From Limnobacter sp. SAORIC-580 (GTDB taxonomy: Bacteria; Pseudomonadota; Gammaproteobacteria; Burkholderiales; Burkholderiaceae_B), in contig NZ_CP053084.1 in NCBI RefSeq assembly GCF_013004065.1, positions 2,728,001-2,792,000 of the forward strand: a stretch of 64,000 nucleotides of DNA. The letters are read 5' to 3'. How positions within the stretch are numbered: position 1 is the first letter of the stretch; each line of letters starts with the position of its first letter. Both the position numbers and the translations under genes were made by a program. Under the pieces are notes generated by a model. It worked only from the letters and a program-made list of their open reading frames with translations, ran no database searches and was not told the DNA's origin. Below, in pieces: positions 47,790-56,744 of this stretch.

Positions 47790-49278
47790 GCGCACCTCGC
47801 TTGCCCAGCGCGGTCATCGCGCACTGCACATCTGAATGCGCAATTACTTGTGCACCAATCGTTTGAGTACTTTCGTGCCCCTTGCCAGCCAATAACACGA
47901 CATCTTTGGCGCTCGCTTTGGCAACGGCAAATTCAATGGCCCGCACGCGATCAACCTCGACATGAAGTTTGTCCTGCCGGGCCTTGTCGATTCCATCCAC
48001 TATCTCTTGCAGAATGTTTTCTGGTTTTTCACTGCGTGGGTTGTCTGAGGTAACCACCACGAAATCGGCTTTGTCAGCTGCCGCAGCTCCCATCAAAGGG
48101 CGTTTGCTGCGATCCCGATCGCCACCACAACCAAACACCACCCACAGCTTGCCTTGGCGTTTGTTGGCAAATGGCCGAAGCGCCAGTAGTGTTTTTTCCA
48201 GTGCATCTGGGGTGTGCGCGTAATCAACAACCACCGCCGGTTCGCCTTCAATGTGCTGCATGCGTCCAGGTGCTGGAGTAACCCCTGCCAAAGCGCTCTT
48301 CACCTGGCTTGCGTCGTACCCAAGCCTTATCAAAGTCGCAAACACCAATGCCATATTGTCAGCATTGAATTCGCCAATAATGGACGTGTCGATCTGGGTG
48401 CTTGCACCGTTGATTTTCAATTCAATGCGTTGGCCGTTTTCTTGATGGGCAACACTCAGAATTTGGCACTCAGCACTGTCAGCGCGTCCTACAGCGGAGC
48501 AATCAATATTTCTGCGCTGCACATTGGCCAAAAACTCCATGCCGAAAGAATCATCCGCATTGACCACCGCCAACCGCAAAGTCGGCCAGCTGGCCAGAAT
48601 CATTTTGGAACGGCCATACGCGGCCATGTCCCCGTGATAGTCCAGGTGATCCTGAGATAGATTGGTAAAGAGCGCGACATCGATGCTGACACAGGCCAGC
48701 CGACGCTGCTCAAGCCCGATCGACGAAGCTTCAATGCAAACCGTGTCGAACTGGTGTTGACGCAATTCATGCAGCAGGTGATGAACACCCACCACATCTG
48801 GAGTGGTCAAACCGGTGTGAGCCTTCAATTGATCCGGCTCGCCATAACCCAAAGTGCCGATCACAGCGGCTTTCTTGCCAAGATGATTGAGTGCCTGCGC
48901 CAACCAGCGGGTAACAGTGGTTTTCCCATTGGTGCCCGTCACCGCAATAATGGTCATCGCATCGCTGGGGGTTTCGTAATAACCAAAAGCCAGGTCGGCT
49001 AACATGGTTTTCAAATGCAGTACGGGCAACACACTGGCGCTTTGGTAGGCGCGCTGGTCGTCGTAATCGACCAGTACTAAACCACACCGCTGCTCGATCA
49101 ACAGATCATCGGCCAAATTTCGCGGATCAAACTTTTCACCAGGCACGGCAAGAAACACATCCCGAGGACCTGTCAAGCGACGGTGATCTGTCACCAAGCC
49201 CGAGCAATCGGCGTAGAAGCCGCGCTCATGAAGCTCAGCCAACACCTCGGACACAGAATGCAAGTAAGCGCTGATCAT
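47782..49278 (-). CDS. murE: UDP-MurNAc-L-Ala-D-Glu--meso-diaminopimelate ligase
   Basis: 498 residues. It adds the third amino acid to the stem peptide. ATP loop VTGTNGKTTVTRWLAQAL near 115, EASSIGLEQRRL, NLSQDHLDYHGDM, and VDYAHTPDALEK are present. The DNPR motif (TSDNPRSEKPENIL) shows specificity for meso-diaminopimelate rather than lysine. The start overlaps the ftsI stop by four bases (ATGA). Standard length for this group. Confidence 0.97.
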   Translation of the reverse strand: MISAYLHSVSEVLAELHERGFYADCSGLVTDHRRLTGPRDVFLAVPGEKFDPRNLADDLLIEQRCGLVLVDYDDQRAYQSASVLPVLHLKTMLADLAFGYYETPSDAMTIIAVTGTNGKTTVTRWLAQALNHLGKKAAVIGTLGYGEPDQLKAHTGLTTPDVVGVHHLLHELRQHQFDTVCIEASSIGLEQRRLACVSIDVALFTNLSQDHLDYHGDMAAYGRSKMILASWPTLRLAVVNADDSFGMEFLANVQRRNIDCSAVGRADSAECQILSVAHQENGQRIELKINGASTQIDTSIIGEFNADNMALVFATLIRLGYDASQVKSALAGVTPAPGRMQHIEGEPAVVVDYAHTPDALEKTLLALRPFANKRQGKLWVVFGCGGDRDRSKRPLMGAAAADKADFVVVTSDNPRSEKPENILQEIVDGIDKARQDKLHVEVDRVRAIEFAVAKASAKDVVLLAGKGHESTQTIGAQVIAHSDVQCAMTALGKRGAHA

Positions 49279-51035
49279 AGGCGACTCCCTGCTGCGCTCG
49301 GTGCGGCAACAAACTTGCGCAACTGCTCTGTGGACTCGATTGCATCAGGCTGCACATTCAAACGAGTCAATACGCTTTTTGTAATCGTCGAGAATACTGG
49401 TGCCGCAACCAAACCACCGTAGTACACCCCCCCCTTGGGCTCATCCACCATAATGGCGACGATGACACGAGGATCAGAAACAGGTGCCAGGCCAACATAA
49501 GAGGAAACGTACTTGTTCACGTAACGTCCACCTTCCTGCTTGTGTGCTGTACCGGTTTTGCCAGCAACCCGGTAGCCCTGCACCTGCGCCTTGATCGCTG
49601 TACCTTCCGGCCCGGAGGCCAACTCAAGCATGTGCAACATGCTATCTGCAACTTTCTCGCCAATCACCCGGTGGGACACCACAGGGTCTTGCGGCCCACG
49701 CTTGATCAAGGAGGCCGGAACGAAGTGTCCCTTGTTTGCAAAGATGGTGTACGACTGCGCCAACTGAATCAGGGACACAGAAATACCATGCCCATACGAC
49801 ATGGTCGCTTGTTCAATCGGACGCCATTTATTCCAGGGGCGCACACGACCAGCCACTGAGCCGGGAAATGCAATCGAGGGAGTTTGTCCAAAACCCAGCA
49901 AATTGAAAAAATCCCACAAATCCTTTCGCTCAAGCTCCAGCACAATTTTGGAAGTCCCCACGTTACTGGACTTCTGAATGATTTCCTCAACAGTCATGAC
50001 ACCATGCGGCTTTGTGTCACTGATGGTGGCCGGCCCGATCGACATGCGACCATTGCCGGTGTCAATTTTCGTACTGGCTTTTACCTTGCCTTGATCCATC
50101 GCCAAGGCCACACCAAATGGCTTTAAGGTTGAACCGGGTTCGAACATGTCAGTGAATACGCGGTTGCGTAACTTCTCGCCATGCAACTGCCCCCTGTTGT
50201 TGGGGTCATAAGTCGGAATATTGGCCATCGCCAGCAGTTCACCGGTTTTTGCATCCAGCACCACAGCAGCGGCAGCCTTGGCCTTGTGCTGCTCAACCGC
50301 TTTCTTCAGCTCCGACAAAACGATGTATTGCACATCTGCATCCACGGACAACACCAGATCCTGTCCATTCACAGGCGGACGCAGCTCCCGGATGTCCTCG
50401 ATTACATTGCCCAGACGATCGCGCAACACATTTCGTTCGCCGTCTTCACCTGTAAGTCGGTCATTGAAAGCAAGCTCGACGCCTTCCTGGCCTTTGTCTT
50501 CAATGCTGGTAAAACCCACCAAATGCGCCATGGTCTCGCCTTGGGGGTAATAGCGCTTGCTCTCGGTCACAAACCCCAAGCCAGGAATTTTCAAGGCCTT
50601 GGCTTTTGCGGCAACATCGGAATCGACCTGACGGTCCAGGTAAACAAATGCGCGCTTGGAATCTTTACGCATCTGGGCAATCATCCGGTCGGGCTTTAAA
50701 CCAAGCACGGCCGCAAGCTTTCGCAAATCTTCATCCTTGGCATCTACAATTCGACGGCCGTCATACCACACAGCCTGGGCCGGAACACTTTGCGCCAACA
50801 CCACCATATTGCGATCCAGCAAACTGCCTCGACTCGCCTGAAGTGGAAGCGTACGCTCCAGGCGTTTGGCGCCCTGTTCCTGCAAGAAGTCATTGGAAAT
50901 AACCTGCAAGTAGGCAGCGCGCGCGATCAAGCCACCAAATGCCAGAAAGATGCACACCAAAACAAAACGCGATCGCCAGGCTGGCAATCGCATTTCCAAC
51001 AATTCTGATCCGCCGAAACGAACAGCTTTACTCAC
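49275..51035 (-). CDS. ftsI: peptidoglycan D,D-transpeptidase FtsI (penicillin-binding protein 3)
   Basis: 586 residues. Septal transpeptidase that cross-links new wall with FtsW. One N-terminal membrane helix (about 23-42), then the pedestal domain (60-230) and the penicillin-binding domain with catalytic Ser302 in STLK (302-305), SSN (356-358) and KTGTA (493-497). All three active-site motifs are intact. An eight-base overlap with ftsL and four-base overlap with murE. Confidence 0.98.
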   Translation of the reverse strand: MSKAVRFGGSELLEMRLPAWRSRFVLVCIFLAFGGLIARAAYLQVISNDFLQEQGAKRLERTLPLQASRGSLLDRNMVVLAQSVPAQAVWYDGRRIVDAKDEDLRKLAAVLGLKPDRMIAQMRKDSKRAFVYLDRQVDSDVAAKAKALKIPGLGFVTESKRYYPQGETMAHLVGFTSIEDKGQEGVELAFNDRLTGEDGERNVLRDRLGNVIEDIRELRPPVNGQDLVLSVDADVQYIVLSELKKAVEQHKAKAAAAVVLDAKTGELLAMANIPTYDPNNRGQLHGEKLRNRVFTDMFEPGSTLKPFGVALAMDQGKVKASTKIDTGNGRMSIGPATISDTKPHGVMTVEEIIQKSSNVGTSKIVLELERKDLWDFFNLLGFGQTPSIAFPGSVAGRVRPWNKWRPIEQATMSYGHGISVSLIQLAQSYTIFANKGHFVPASLIKRGPQDPVVSHRVIGEKVADSMLHMLELASGPEGTAIKAQVQGYRVAGKTGTAHKQEGGRYVNKYVSSYVGLAPVSDPRVIVAIMVDEPKGGVYYGGLVAAPVFSTITKSVLTRLNVQPDAIESTEQLRKFVAAPSAAGSRL

Positions 51036-51309
51036 GTTGAAAGCCCCCCTCCAGCTGCATGAAAACCACCGAGCCCGGGGCCGGAGGATTCATATCCAGT
51101 CGGGTGCGCGCAACTTCATCCACACGCTCACCTTTGGCCAAGGCCACTTGCTGCAATTGCAAACGGGTAAACGCCACTTCAATCTGGTGCTCAGCCTGTT
51201 GCTCCTGGCCCAATGCAACAAACAAGGTTCTCGCAGCGTGTTGCTGCTCAACCACCAACATGGCACAAAAAATCACCAAAGCCAGCAATAGAATATTCAA
51301 GCGCCCCAT
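51028..51309 (-). CDS. ftsL: cell division protein FtsL
   Basis: 93 residues from ATG 51309 ([11 protein letters not shown]), which has AGGGGGGAAC upstream; it overlaps the end of rsmH by 13 bases. A single membrane helix (about 5-22) is followed by a coiled-coil-like periplasmic stretch ([24 protein letters not shown]), the form of FtsL, which joins FtsB and FtsQ and activates FtsWI. Sequence is poorly conserved in the family, so identity rests mainly on topology and place between rsmH and ftsI. Confidence 0.9.
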   Translation of the reverse strand: MGRLNILLLALVIFCAMLVVEQQHAARTLFVALGQEQQAEHQIEVAFTRLQLQQVALAKGERVDEVARTRLDMNPPAPGSVVFMQLEGGFQRE

Positions 51310-52268
51310 GCGTTCCCCCCTACCGAAGAACCAGCCGGCCACTCGGCCAGCTTCTCAGCCACGCGCAACACGGATGAACGTGAACGGGGGTTCAACTCAC
51401 ACTCTTCTTTGCTCGGCTTGATGCGATCCAACTTTCTCATCAACGGCGTGGGCTCGGGCAGCGGTAGTTTGCGCAAACGGGCATCCTGTTGCGATTTTGG
51501 ATTCGCCAGCTTCTCAATAAATTGCTTGGTAATTCGATCTTCAAGTGAATGAAAGCTGATCACCGCCAGCCTTCCACCCACCTTCAATCTTTTGAAGGCC
51601 GCAGTTAAACCTTGTTCGAGCTGCGCAAGCTCCTGGTTGACGTGAATCCGTAAAGCCTGAAAGGTGCGCGTTGCAGGGTCCTGGCCCGGCTCCCGCGTGC
51701 GAACTGCCCCTGCCACGATCTGGGCAAGGTCGAGTGTTGTAGTGATCGGCCGCTCCGCGCGGCGAGCAACAATCGCTGTTGCAATCTGAACAGCAAACCG
51801 TTCTTCCCCATAATTCTTTATCACCTCTTTGATTTCCCGGGCCTCTGCCCGAGCAAGAAAATCGGCCGCTGACTCTCCAGCCTGCGGATCCATGCGCATG
51901 TCCAGTGGACCATCCCGGCGGAAACTGAATCCCCGCTCAGCCTGATCGATTTGGGGTGAAGAGACGCCGATATCCATCAACACGCCATCCACTTGATCGA
52001 TACCCAGCAAATCAAGCGCCGACTCAAGATCGGCGAACGCACTGCGAACACCCCGAAAACGGGAGTCTTTGATTTCACCCATGGCCTGAACTGCTTGAGG
52101 GTCGCGATCAAGGGCCACGAGTTGCCCCTTCGCCGAAAGCTTTTCGAGCAAAGCACGGCTGTGTCCGCCCCTGCCAAAGGTGCAGTCCAGATAAAGTCCG
52201 TCGGGCGTGTGCAACAGGGCGTCAACCGTGGGTTGAAGAAGCACGGGGATGTGTTCATCGGCACTCAC
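51297..52268 (-). CDS. rsmH: 16S rRNA (cytosine1402-N4)-methyltransferase RsmH
   Basis: 323 residues. It methylates N4 of C1402 in the 16S decoding centre using S-adenosylmethionine. [14 protein letters not shown] at the N-terminus, SAM motif [18 protein letters not shown] near residue 30, [30 protein letters not shown] near 100, YGEERFA, and [12 protein letters not shown] near 245 are typical. Second gene of the dcw cluster, two bases after mraZ. Confidence 0.97.
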   Translation of the reverse strand: MSADEHIPVLLQPTVDALLHTPDGLYLDCTFGRGGHSRALLEKLSAKGQLVALDRDPQAVQAMGEIKDSRFRGVRSAFADLESALDLLGIDQVDGVLMDIGVSSPQIDQAERGFSFRRDGPLDMRMDPQAGESAADFLARAEAREIKEVIKNYGEERFAVQIATAIVARRAERPITTTLDLAQIVAGAVRTREPGQDPATRTFQALRIHVNQELAQLEQGLTAAFKRLKVGGRLAVISFHSLEDRITKQFIEKLANPKSQQDARLRKLPLPEPTPLMRKLDRIKPSKEECELNPRSRSSVLRVAEKLAEWPAGSSVGGNAWGA

Positions 52269-52270
52269 CT

Positions 52271-52699
52271 TCAGAAACTGAATTCGTTCAGTGATTCAGG
52301 CATGCCCGCAGCAATTGCCTTTTCCTCTTCCACCTTCAACAGCGTGGAATCCCAGATCTCAAAATGACTACCCATGCCCAACAACATCACTTCCTTGCTC
52401 AACGAAGCTGCTTCCCGCAATTCTGGGGACACCAGAATACGACCTGCAGAATCGATTTCAACATCTGTTGCAAAGCCAAGGAAAATACGCTGCCAAGGGC
52501 GGGCAGACATGGGCCAAGCAGCAATTTTTTCTCGATGCTGCTCCCAAACAGGGCGCGGAAACATCAATAAACAGCCGTTGGGGTGTTTTGTAAGCGTCAA
52601 GGCTCCCTCGCACTGCATTTGCAGCGCGTCACGATGCTTCTGTGGCACATTCATGCGCCCTTTTGCATCCATTGATAAGGAAGAACTGCCTTGATACAC
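52271..52699 (-). CDS. mraZ: transcriptional regulator MraZ
   Basis: 142 residues starting at a GTG (52699), giving the standard N-terminus [15 protein letters not shown]. Two AbrB/SpoVT-like domains: one with [16 protein letters not shown] (about 9-24) and one with [18 protein letters not shown] (about 85-102). MraZ rings bind repeats in its own promoter and repress the dcw cluster. The gene has no clear Shine-Dalgarno; the operator repeats fill the 47 bases before the start codon. First gene of the cluster. Confidence 0.96.
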   Translation of the reverse strand: MYQGSSSLSMDAKGRMNVPQKHRDALQMQCEGALTLTKHPNGCLLMFPRPVWEQHREKIAAWPMSARPWQRIFLGFATDVEIDSAGRILVSPELREAASLSKEVMLLGMGSHFEIWDSTLLKVEEEKAIAAGMPESLNEFSF

Positions 52700-52706
52700 G
52701 CGAATT

Positions 52707-52746
52707 AAATTCCCACAAAATCACACAAATCCCCACGAATCACCAC
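52707..52746 (-). promoter_or_regulatory. MraZ operator, four 10-bp repeats
   Basis: Four repeats in a row on the plus strand: AAATTCCCAC (52707-52716), AAAATCACAC (52717-52726), AAATCCCCAC (52727-52736), GAATCACCAC (52737-52746). On the minus strand each reads GTGGGNATTT-like, matching the known TGGGN repeats at 10-bp spacing bound by MraZ. They run from the -10 element into the leader, placing MraZ to block initiation. Confidence 0.85.
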
Positions 52747-52773
52747 TTTACGCATTATGAAATGGGTGGTCAA
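52745..52773 (-). promoter_or_regulatory. sigma70-type promoter of the dcw cluster
   Basis: On the minus strand TTGACC (52768-52773) and TAAAGT (52745-52750) are separated by 17 bp. The predicted start point is near 52738, inside the MraZ operator, with a leader of about 40 bases before the mraZ GTG. Confidence 0.7.
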
Positions 52774-52929
52774 GCAGTTCTCTCGAGAAAACGCTTTACA
52801 ACCAAGGACTTAGAAGCACTTTGAAGAAATTAATCAAGAAAAAATGACTGAAAAAATAAGAGCATAAAGACAACACTGAAAGTAATGTCTTAAGAAATAG
52901 CTGGGGAATTAAAACCTGATGAGGGGAAG

Positions 52930-53335
52930 TAGAAAGCGCGCCTGTAAGCCGGATTCTGTTCAATGGCCTTGCAGCCAAAGTGACAATCATTCCTCTAGGC
53001 TGAAAATTACTCTTCAGCTCAAGCCACCTACCCGCGCGCTCGGGGAGCGCCGTTGGCGCTTAAAGCGCCTGCGCGCCTATTTGGTGTTGCTCCAAGTGGG
53101 GTTTACCTAGCCAGCCTTGTTGCCAAGCCTGCGGGGGTCTCTTACACCTCCGGTTCGCCCTTGCCTGTGAAAGTTGCCTTTCCATCGGCGGTGTGTTTTC
53201 TGTTGCACTTTCCGTCGCCTTGGGTTTTGTTGCCAAAACCGTATAGCGCCTGGTCGTTAACCAGCACCGTGCTCACTGGAGTCCGGACTTTCCTCCCCCT
53301 GAAATTCAGGCAGCGATTGTCCGACGCACTTTCCG
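52930..53335 (-). ncRNA. rnpB: RNase P RNA, bacterial type A
   Basis: About 400 nt. The RNA is the catalytic part of RNase P, which trims the 5' leader of pre-tRNA. Read on the minus strand it begins near GAAAGTGCGTC, whose partner GGCGCGCTTTC at the 3' end forms helix P1. The universal core GGAGGAAAGTCCGG (P4 5' strand) lies about 35-50 nt in; AGAGACC, GGGTAGG-type segments and the 3' GAACAGAATCCGGCTTA (P4 3' strand region) follow. Its 5' ~77 nt overlap the end of the DUF3025 gene on the same strand. End positions are good to within a few bases. Confidence 0.96.
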
Positions 53336-54159
53336 AAAGCAAGTGTAGACCCATCCCAAACAAAAGCCAATCTTTCATCAGATGAAGAAACCCGACGTGT
53401 TGGCTTCGCGCGATAAACAGCAGAGTCTTCATAAAAGCCGGGGGTCTCGGAATCGCGAAACCAGCCGGGAACCCCCATCACCGGCAGGGGGCTTAAGTTA
53501 CCGGGGGCGCGAAGTTGTTCAACCACCAACAACATCAATCGCTGCAACTCAGGCAATTCCATGTCAAGCGAAGGTACCTGTACGGGCACCACCTTTGCAC
53601 ACAAACCTTTGTGAGCTTTGCTCATGCTATCGAGCAAACCGTGCCCCAACAATAAAACCCTGGCACGGGTACTCCAGCTTTCTCGCTGATCAAGCAGCAA
53701 GGTTTTCCAGTCGTGCTGTAACAAGGCCGTGCAGAGCGACCACTCCGTGGTCAAAAGAAGCGCGCCGCTTTCATCGAACAAAGTCAAGGCATCGCGCAAG
53801 CGACTTCGACCATTGCCAGACAAACTTCCACTTTGGTCCGCAGAGCAACAGGCGTCCTGTACATGAAGTGCATTGATCAGCTGCTTTACTTTGGGAAAGG
53901 CCAACCAAACTTGGCCATTGTACCAATCGTGAGAAAGATCTCGAGTCGGGATCTGGCCAGTTTGCACAAGGCGCTCATATTCGAGCGCCCCCAAATTTTC
54001 GGTTGAATGCAAAAAAACGGGGGTGGCCTCAACCAGCTCACCACGCAGATCATTCAACCGACGGGAAACAGCGCCCTCATGATCAAATCGAGAATCAAAA
54101 CGGGCACGGTTTTCACCATAGGGCCATAGCCAGGGGCTAACTGCTGAATGTGCCACCAC
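53257..54159 (-). CDS. DUF3025 family protein, 3' end overlapping rnpB
   Basis: 300 residues. Function unknown; the family is found mainly in betaproteobacteria. Motifs that fit it are NDLRGELVEATPVFL-type early region, YERLVQTGQIPTRD, NGQVWLAFPKVKQLINALH, then LTLFDESGALLLT and MGVPGWFRDSETPGFYEDSAVYR near the end. No signal peptide or membrane helix. The last 26 codons, including the stop, read through the 5' end of rnpB (GEESPDS is the translation of the conserved RNase P core). The rnpB promoter is also inside this gene. It starts four bases after pyrC ends. Confidence 0.85.
   Translation of the reverse strand: MVAHSAVSPWLWPYGENRARFDSRFDHEGAVSRRLNDLRGELVEATPVFLHSTENLGALEYERLVQTGQIPTRDLSHDWYNGQVWLAFPKVKQLINALHVQDACCSADQSGSLSGNGRSRLRDALTLFDESGALLLTTEWSLCTALLQHDWKTLLLDQRESWSTRARVLLLGHGLLDSMSKAHKGLCAKVVPVQVPSLDMELPELQRLMLLVVEQLRAPGNLSPLPVMGVPGWFRDSETPGFYEDSAVYRAKPTRRVSSSDERLAFVWDGSTLAFGKCVGQSLPEFQGEESPDSSEHGAG
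53342..53370 (-). promoter_or_regulatory. predicted promoter of rnpB within the DUF3025 gene
   Basis: On the minus strand TTGGCT (53365-53370) and TACACT (53342-53347) are 17 bp apart. The expected start point, seven to eight bases beyond, coincides with the P1 helix that marks the 5' end of RNase P RNA. Confidence 0.6.
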
Positions 54160-54162
54160 CGC

Positions 54163-55284
54163 TCACCGAAGACGGGTAACAGTCCAATCCAGCACCTCTC
54201 CTGCCCTCAAAGGCACAATCCCACTTTCTGTAACAAAGGGCAGCCGTTGCGGTACTTCAAAAGACTTGCGCTGTAGCTCAAACACACCTTCGTTTACAGG
54301 CACACCATAAAATGCAGGGCCATTCAAACTACAAAACTTTTCAAACAGCTCAACGCTTTCCAATGCCCCCATCTGCTCAAAAGCTTCAGCGTACATGGCC
54401 ATGGCGTAGGGTGCAGAATAACAACCGGCACAACCACATGACATTTCTTTCAAATGCCTGGCGTGCGGAGCACTGTCTGTACCCAGGAAAAACTGCGGTA
54501 AACCACTGGTTGCCGCTTTCAACAGTGCCTTGCGATGCACCTCGCGCTTCAACACTGGCAGGCAATACCAATGTGGCTGTAAACCACCCTTGAACAAAGC
54601 GTTGCGGTTATAAAGCAAATGCTGAGGTGTAATGGTTGCAGCCAGCAGCAACCTGCCCTGCGCGTCACGCCCCGAATCCTCTGTGACAAACGTGGCCGCT
54701 TGCTCAGTGGTGATGTGTTCAAAAACTACCCGCAAATTCGGAAACTGCCGACGCAAAGGCTTCATCACCGTCTCTACAAATGCGGCTTCGCGATCAAACA
54801 CATCCACATCCGCATCCGTCACTTCACCATGTACCAGCAAAGGCAAACCATGAAGCTCCATGGCCTGCAACACGGCGCCGCATTGGCCCAGCAAATCGGA
54901 AACACCAGCTTCAGAATTTGTGGTCGCGCCAGCTGGGTACAACTTCACTGCTCGCACTACACCACTGTTGGCCGCTTTTTCAATTTCCTGAGGGCTCGTC
55001 GCACCGGTCAGGTACAGCACCATCAAGGGTTCAAACAAACGCATGACGGCCTGTTCCTCCGCGGAATAATCGCCCGTACAACAAGCTTTCTCTACGGCAT
55101 CCAGAATACGCTGACGATAAGCCACGGCTTGATCCACCGTGGTCACAGGCGGCTTCAAATTGGGCATCACAATCGCACGCCGGAAATTCAACGCCGTGGC
55201 CGCAACTACATGCTCCAGGGCCTCGCCGTCGCGAAGGTGCAAATGCCAATCATCGGGCGGAGCAATTTGAATGGTCTGAATCAT
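54163..55284 (-). CDS. pyrC: dihydroorotase, class II
   Basis: 373 residues. It closes carbamoyl aspartate to dihydroorotate in pyrimidine synthesis. The metal site shows DDWHLHLRDGE (two His near residues 13 and 15), a Lys to be carbamylated in VKLYPAGATTNSEAG, LLVHGEV, FEHITTEQ, and late FLGTDSAPHARHLKEMSCGCAG with the catalytic Asp. The enzyme belongs to the short E. coli-type PyrC family rather than the longer PyrC/AllB type. Followed four bases later by DUF3025. Confidence 0.96.
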   Translation of the reverse strand: MIQTIQIAPPDDWHLHLRDGEALEHVVAATALNFRRAIVMPNLKPPVTTVDQAVAYRQRILDAVEKACCTGDYSAEEQAVMRLFEPLMVLYLTGATSPQEIEKAANSGVVRAVKLYPAGATTNSEAGVSDLLGQCGAVLQAMELHGLPLLVHGEVTDADVDVFDREAAFVETVMKPLRRQFPNLRVVFEHITTEQAATFVTEDSGRDAQGRLLLAATITPQHLLYNRNALFKGGLQPHWYCLPVLKREVHRKALLKAATSGLPQFFLGTDSAPHARHLKEMSCGCAGCYSAPYAMAMYAEAFEQMGALESVELFEKFCSLNGPAFYGVPVNEGVFELQRKSFEVPQRLPFVTESGIVPLRAGEVLDWTVTRLR

Positions 55285-55345
55285 GAGGGCCAGATAAAGT
55301 TTGGAACGATCTGTATTTTACCTCACGCAGATTGCCCGAACTTTC

Positions 55346-56692
55346 TCAGGGCTTGCCGATCAGAATAATCCTCAGGTCATTCACATTGGTCATCGTGGGC
55401 CCCGTCATCAACAATCGATCCAGGCGTTTAAAGTAGTCGTAACTGGTGTGTTGATCCAAGTGCAACTGAGGCGCAAGCTTGGCAGCCTTGCAGCGCTGCC
55501 TGTCGCCGGGCAACATCAACGCACCGGCATGCCCGCCAATACCGTCAATCCCGTCCGTGTCTGCCGCAATAGCTGCAACCTCAACAGGTGCGCTCATATC
55601 CCGAAGGTAAAAAGCCAAAGCCAACAAAAACTCGGAATTGCGCCCACCCCGCGCTTGCCTCAACTGCGTGTCATTCAGGGTTACAGTGCATTCACCGCCA
55701 CTGATAATCGCCAGCGGAGCAGCAGGCCAGCCCCCTTGTCCCATGGCTGCTTGCCTGGCAATAGCTGCATGCACCTGCGCCACATCTCGCGCCTCACCCT
55801 CCAAAGTATCGCCAAGGTTCAAAACCTTGTATCCCTTGACCTCAAGGTGTTGGGTTACAGCATTCAACGACTTCAAATTGCTGGCCAGCAAATGGGTTTT
55901 CACTTTGCGAAAAACCAGCGAACTCCGCTTGGGTGTATCAGGCACCGCACCCTTTATCCCTTTCTCGAGATACCTGGCAATTGAGTGTGGCACTTGCACC
56001 GCCCAACGCTTGATCACCTCCATGGCGTCGTGAAAAGTACTCTCATCCGGGCTGAACGGACCCGATGCAATCGATGAAGGATCATCTCCCGGCACATCCG
56101 AAATCAACAACTGAAACACCGGTGCACGGCAAATCTGGGCCAACTGGCCCCCCAATGTTTGAGTCACATGCTTGCGCACAATATTCATTTCGTCGATCGG
56201 CGCACCGCAGGCCAACAAAGCTCGGTTCAACTGCTGCAAATCAACAAAAGGAATGTCGCGAACCGGCACACTCAACAAACTTGAACCGCCCCCCGACACC
56301 AGCGCGATTACGGCATCACTGGAGGGCACCTCCGAGATGGCTTTGTGCAGTCTGCGCGCAGCACGTTGACCATCTTCATCCGGCACTGGGTGCGCCGCCT
56401 GAACCACTTCGATGGTCGAAGTTTTAACCTCATGCCCACGCCGGGTTACGACAAAACCTTGCAGTTTCTCTGAAGACCCAACCACTCCTTCCAAGGCCTT
56501 GGCCATCGATGCAGCTGCCTTGCCTGCCCCAAAAACCCAAACCCGCTCTCTCTCGGGGGCCAGTTGGCTCAACCAAGGCATGATTTGCTCGTGCCAAGCC
56601 TCCTTCAAGGCTTGCTCGGGCTGGGCCGCCAAAACACCCACATCAAAAACCTCAGTTAAAAGGTCTTTGTAAAAATCATCCTTCTCAGACAT
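55346..56692 (-). CDS. glycerate 2-kinase (GckA/TtuD, MOFRL family)
   Basis: 448 residues. It phosphorylates D-glycerate to 2-phosphoglycerate; older annotations call it hydroxypyruvate reductase. The N-terminal DUF4147 domain has VFGAGKAAASMAKALE near 50, ALVSGGGSSLLSVP near 125, and EMNIVRKHVTQTLGGQLA. The C-terminal MOFRL domain shows SGGECTVTLNDT, GGRNSEFLLALAFYL and AADTDGIDG. No other glyoxylate-pathway genes are next to it. Its ATG at 56692 is 52 bases from the divergent amidotransferase gene. Confidence 0.92.
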   Translation of the reverse strand: MSEKDDFYKDLLTEVFDVGVLAAQPEQALKEAWHEQIMPWLSQLAPERERVWVFGAGKAAASMAKALEGVVGSSEKLQGFVVTRRGHEVKTSTIEVVQAAHPVPDEDGQRAARRLHKAISEVPSSDAVIALVSGGGSSLLSVPVRDIPFVDLQQLNRALLACGAPIDEMNIVRKHVTQTLGGQLAQICRAPVFQLLISDVPGDDPSSIASGPFSPDESTFHDAMEVIKRWAVQVPHSIARYLEKGIKGAVPDTPKRSSLVFRKVKTHLLASNLKSLNAVTQHLEVKGYKVLNLGDTLEGEARDVAQVHAAIARQAAMGQGGWPAAPLAIISGGECTVTLNDTQLRQARGGRNSEFLLALAFYLRDMSAPVEVAAIAADTDGIDGIGGHAGALMLPGDRQRCKAAKLAPQLHLDQHTSYDYFKRLDRLLMTGPTMTNVNDLRIILIGKP

Positions 56693-56744
56693 GAAAAGTC
56701 TCTTAAAATAAAAATCAATTAATCAACAATTTACCAATTAAACC

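Noticed and set aside
52796..52929. Short minus-strand frame between rnpB and mraZ
   Set aside because: AT-rich leader DNA without ribosome site or conserved features; more likely untranslated sequence upstream of the mraZ promoter.
53053..53385. A 110-codon plus-strand frame
   Set aside because: It is antisense to rnpB, whose conserved RNA core accounts for the sequence.
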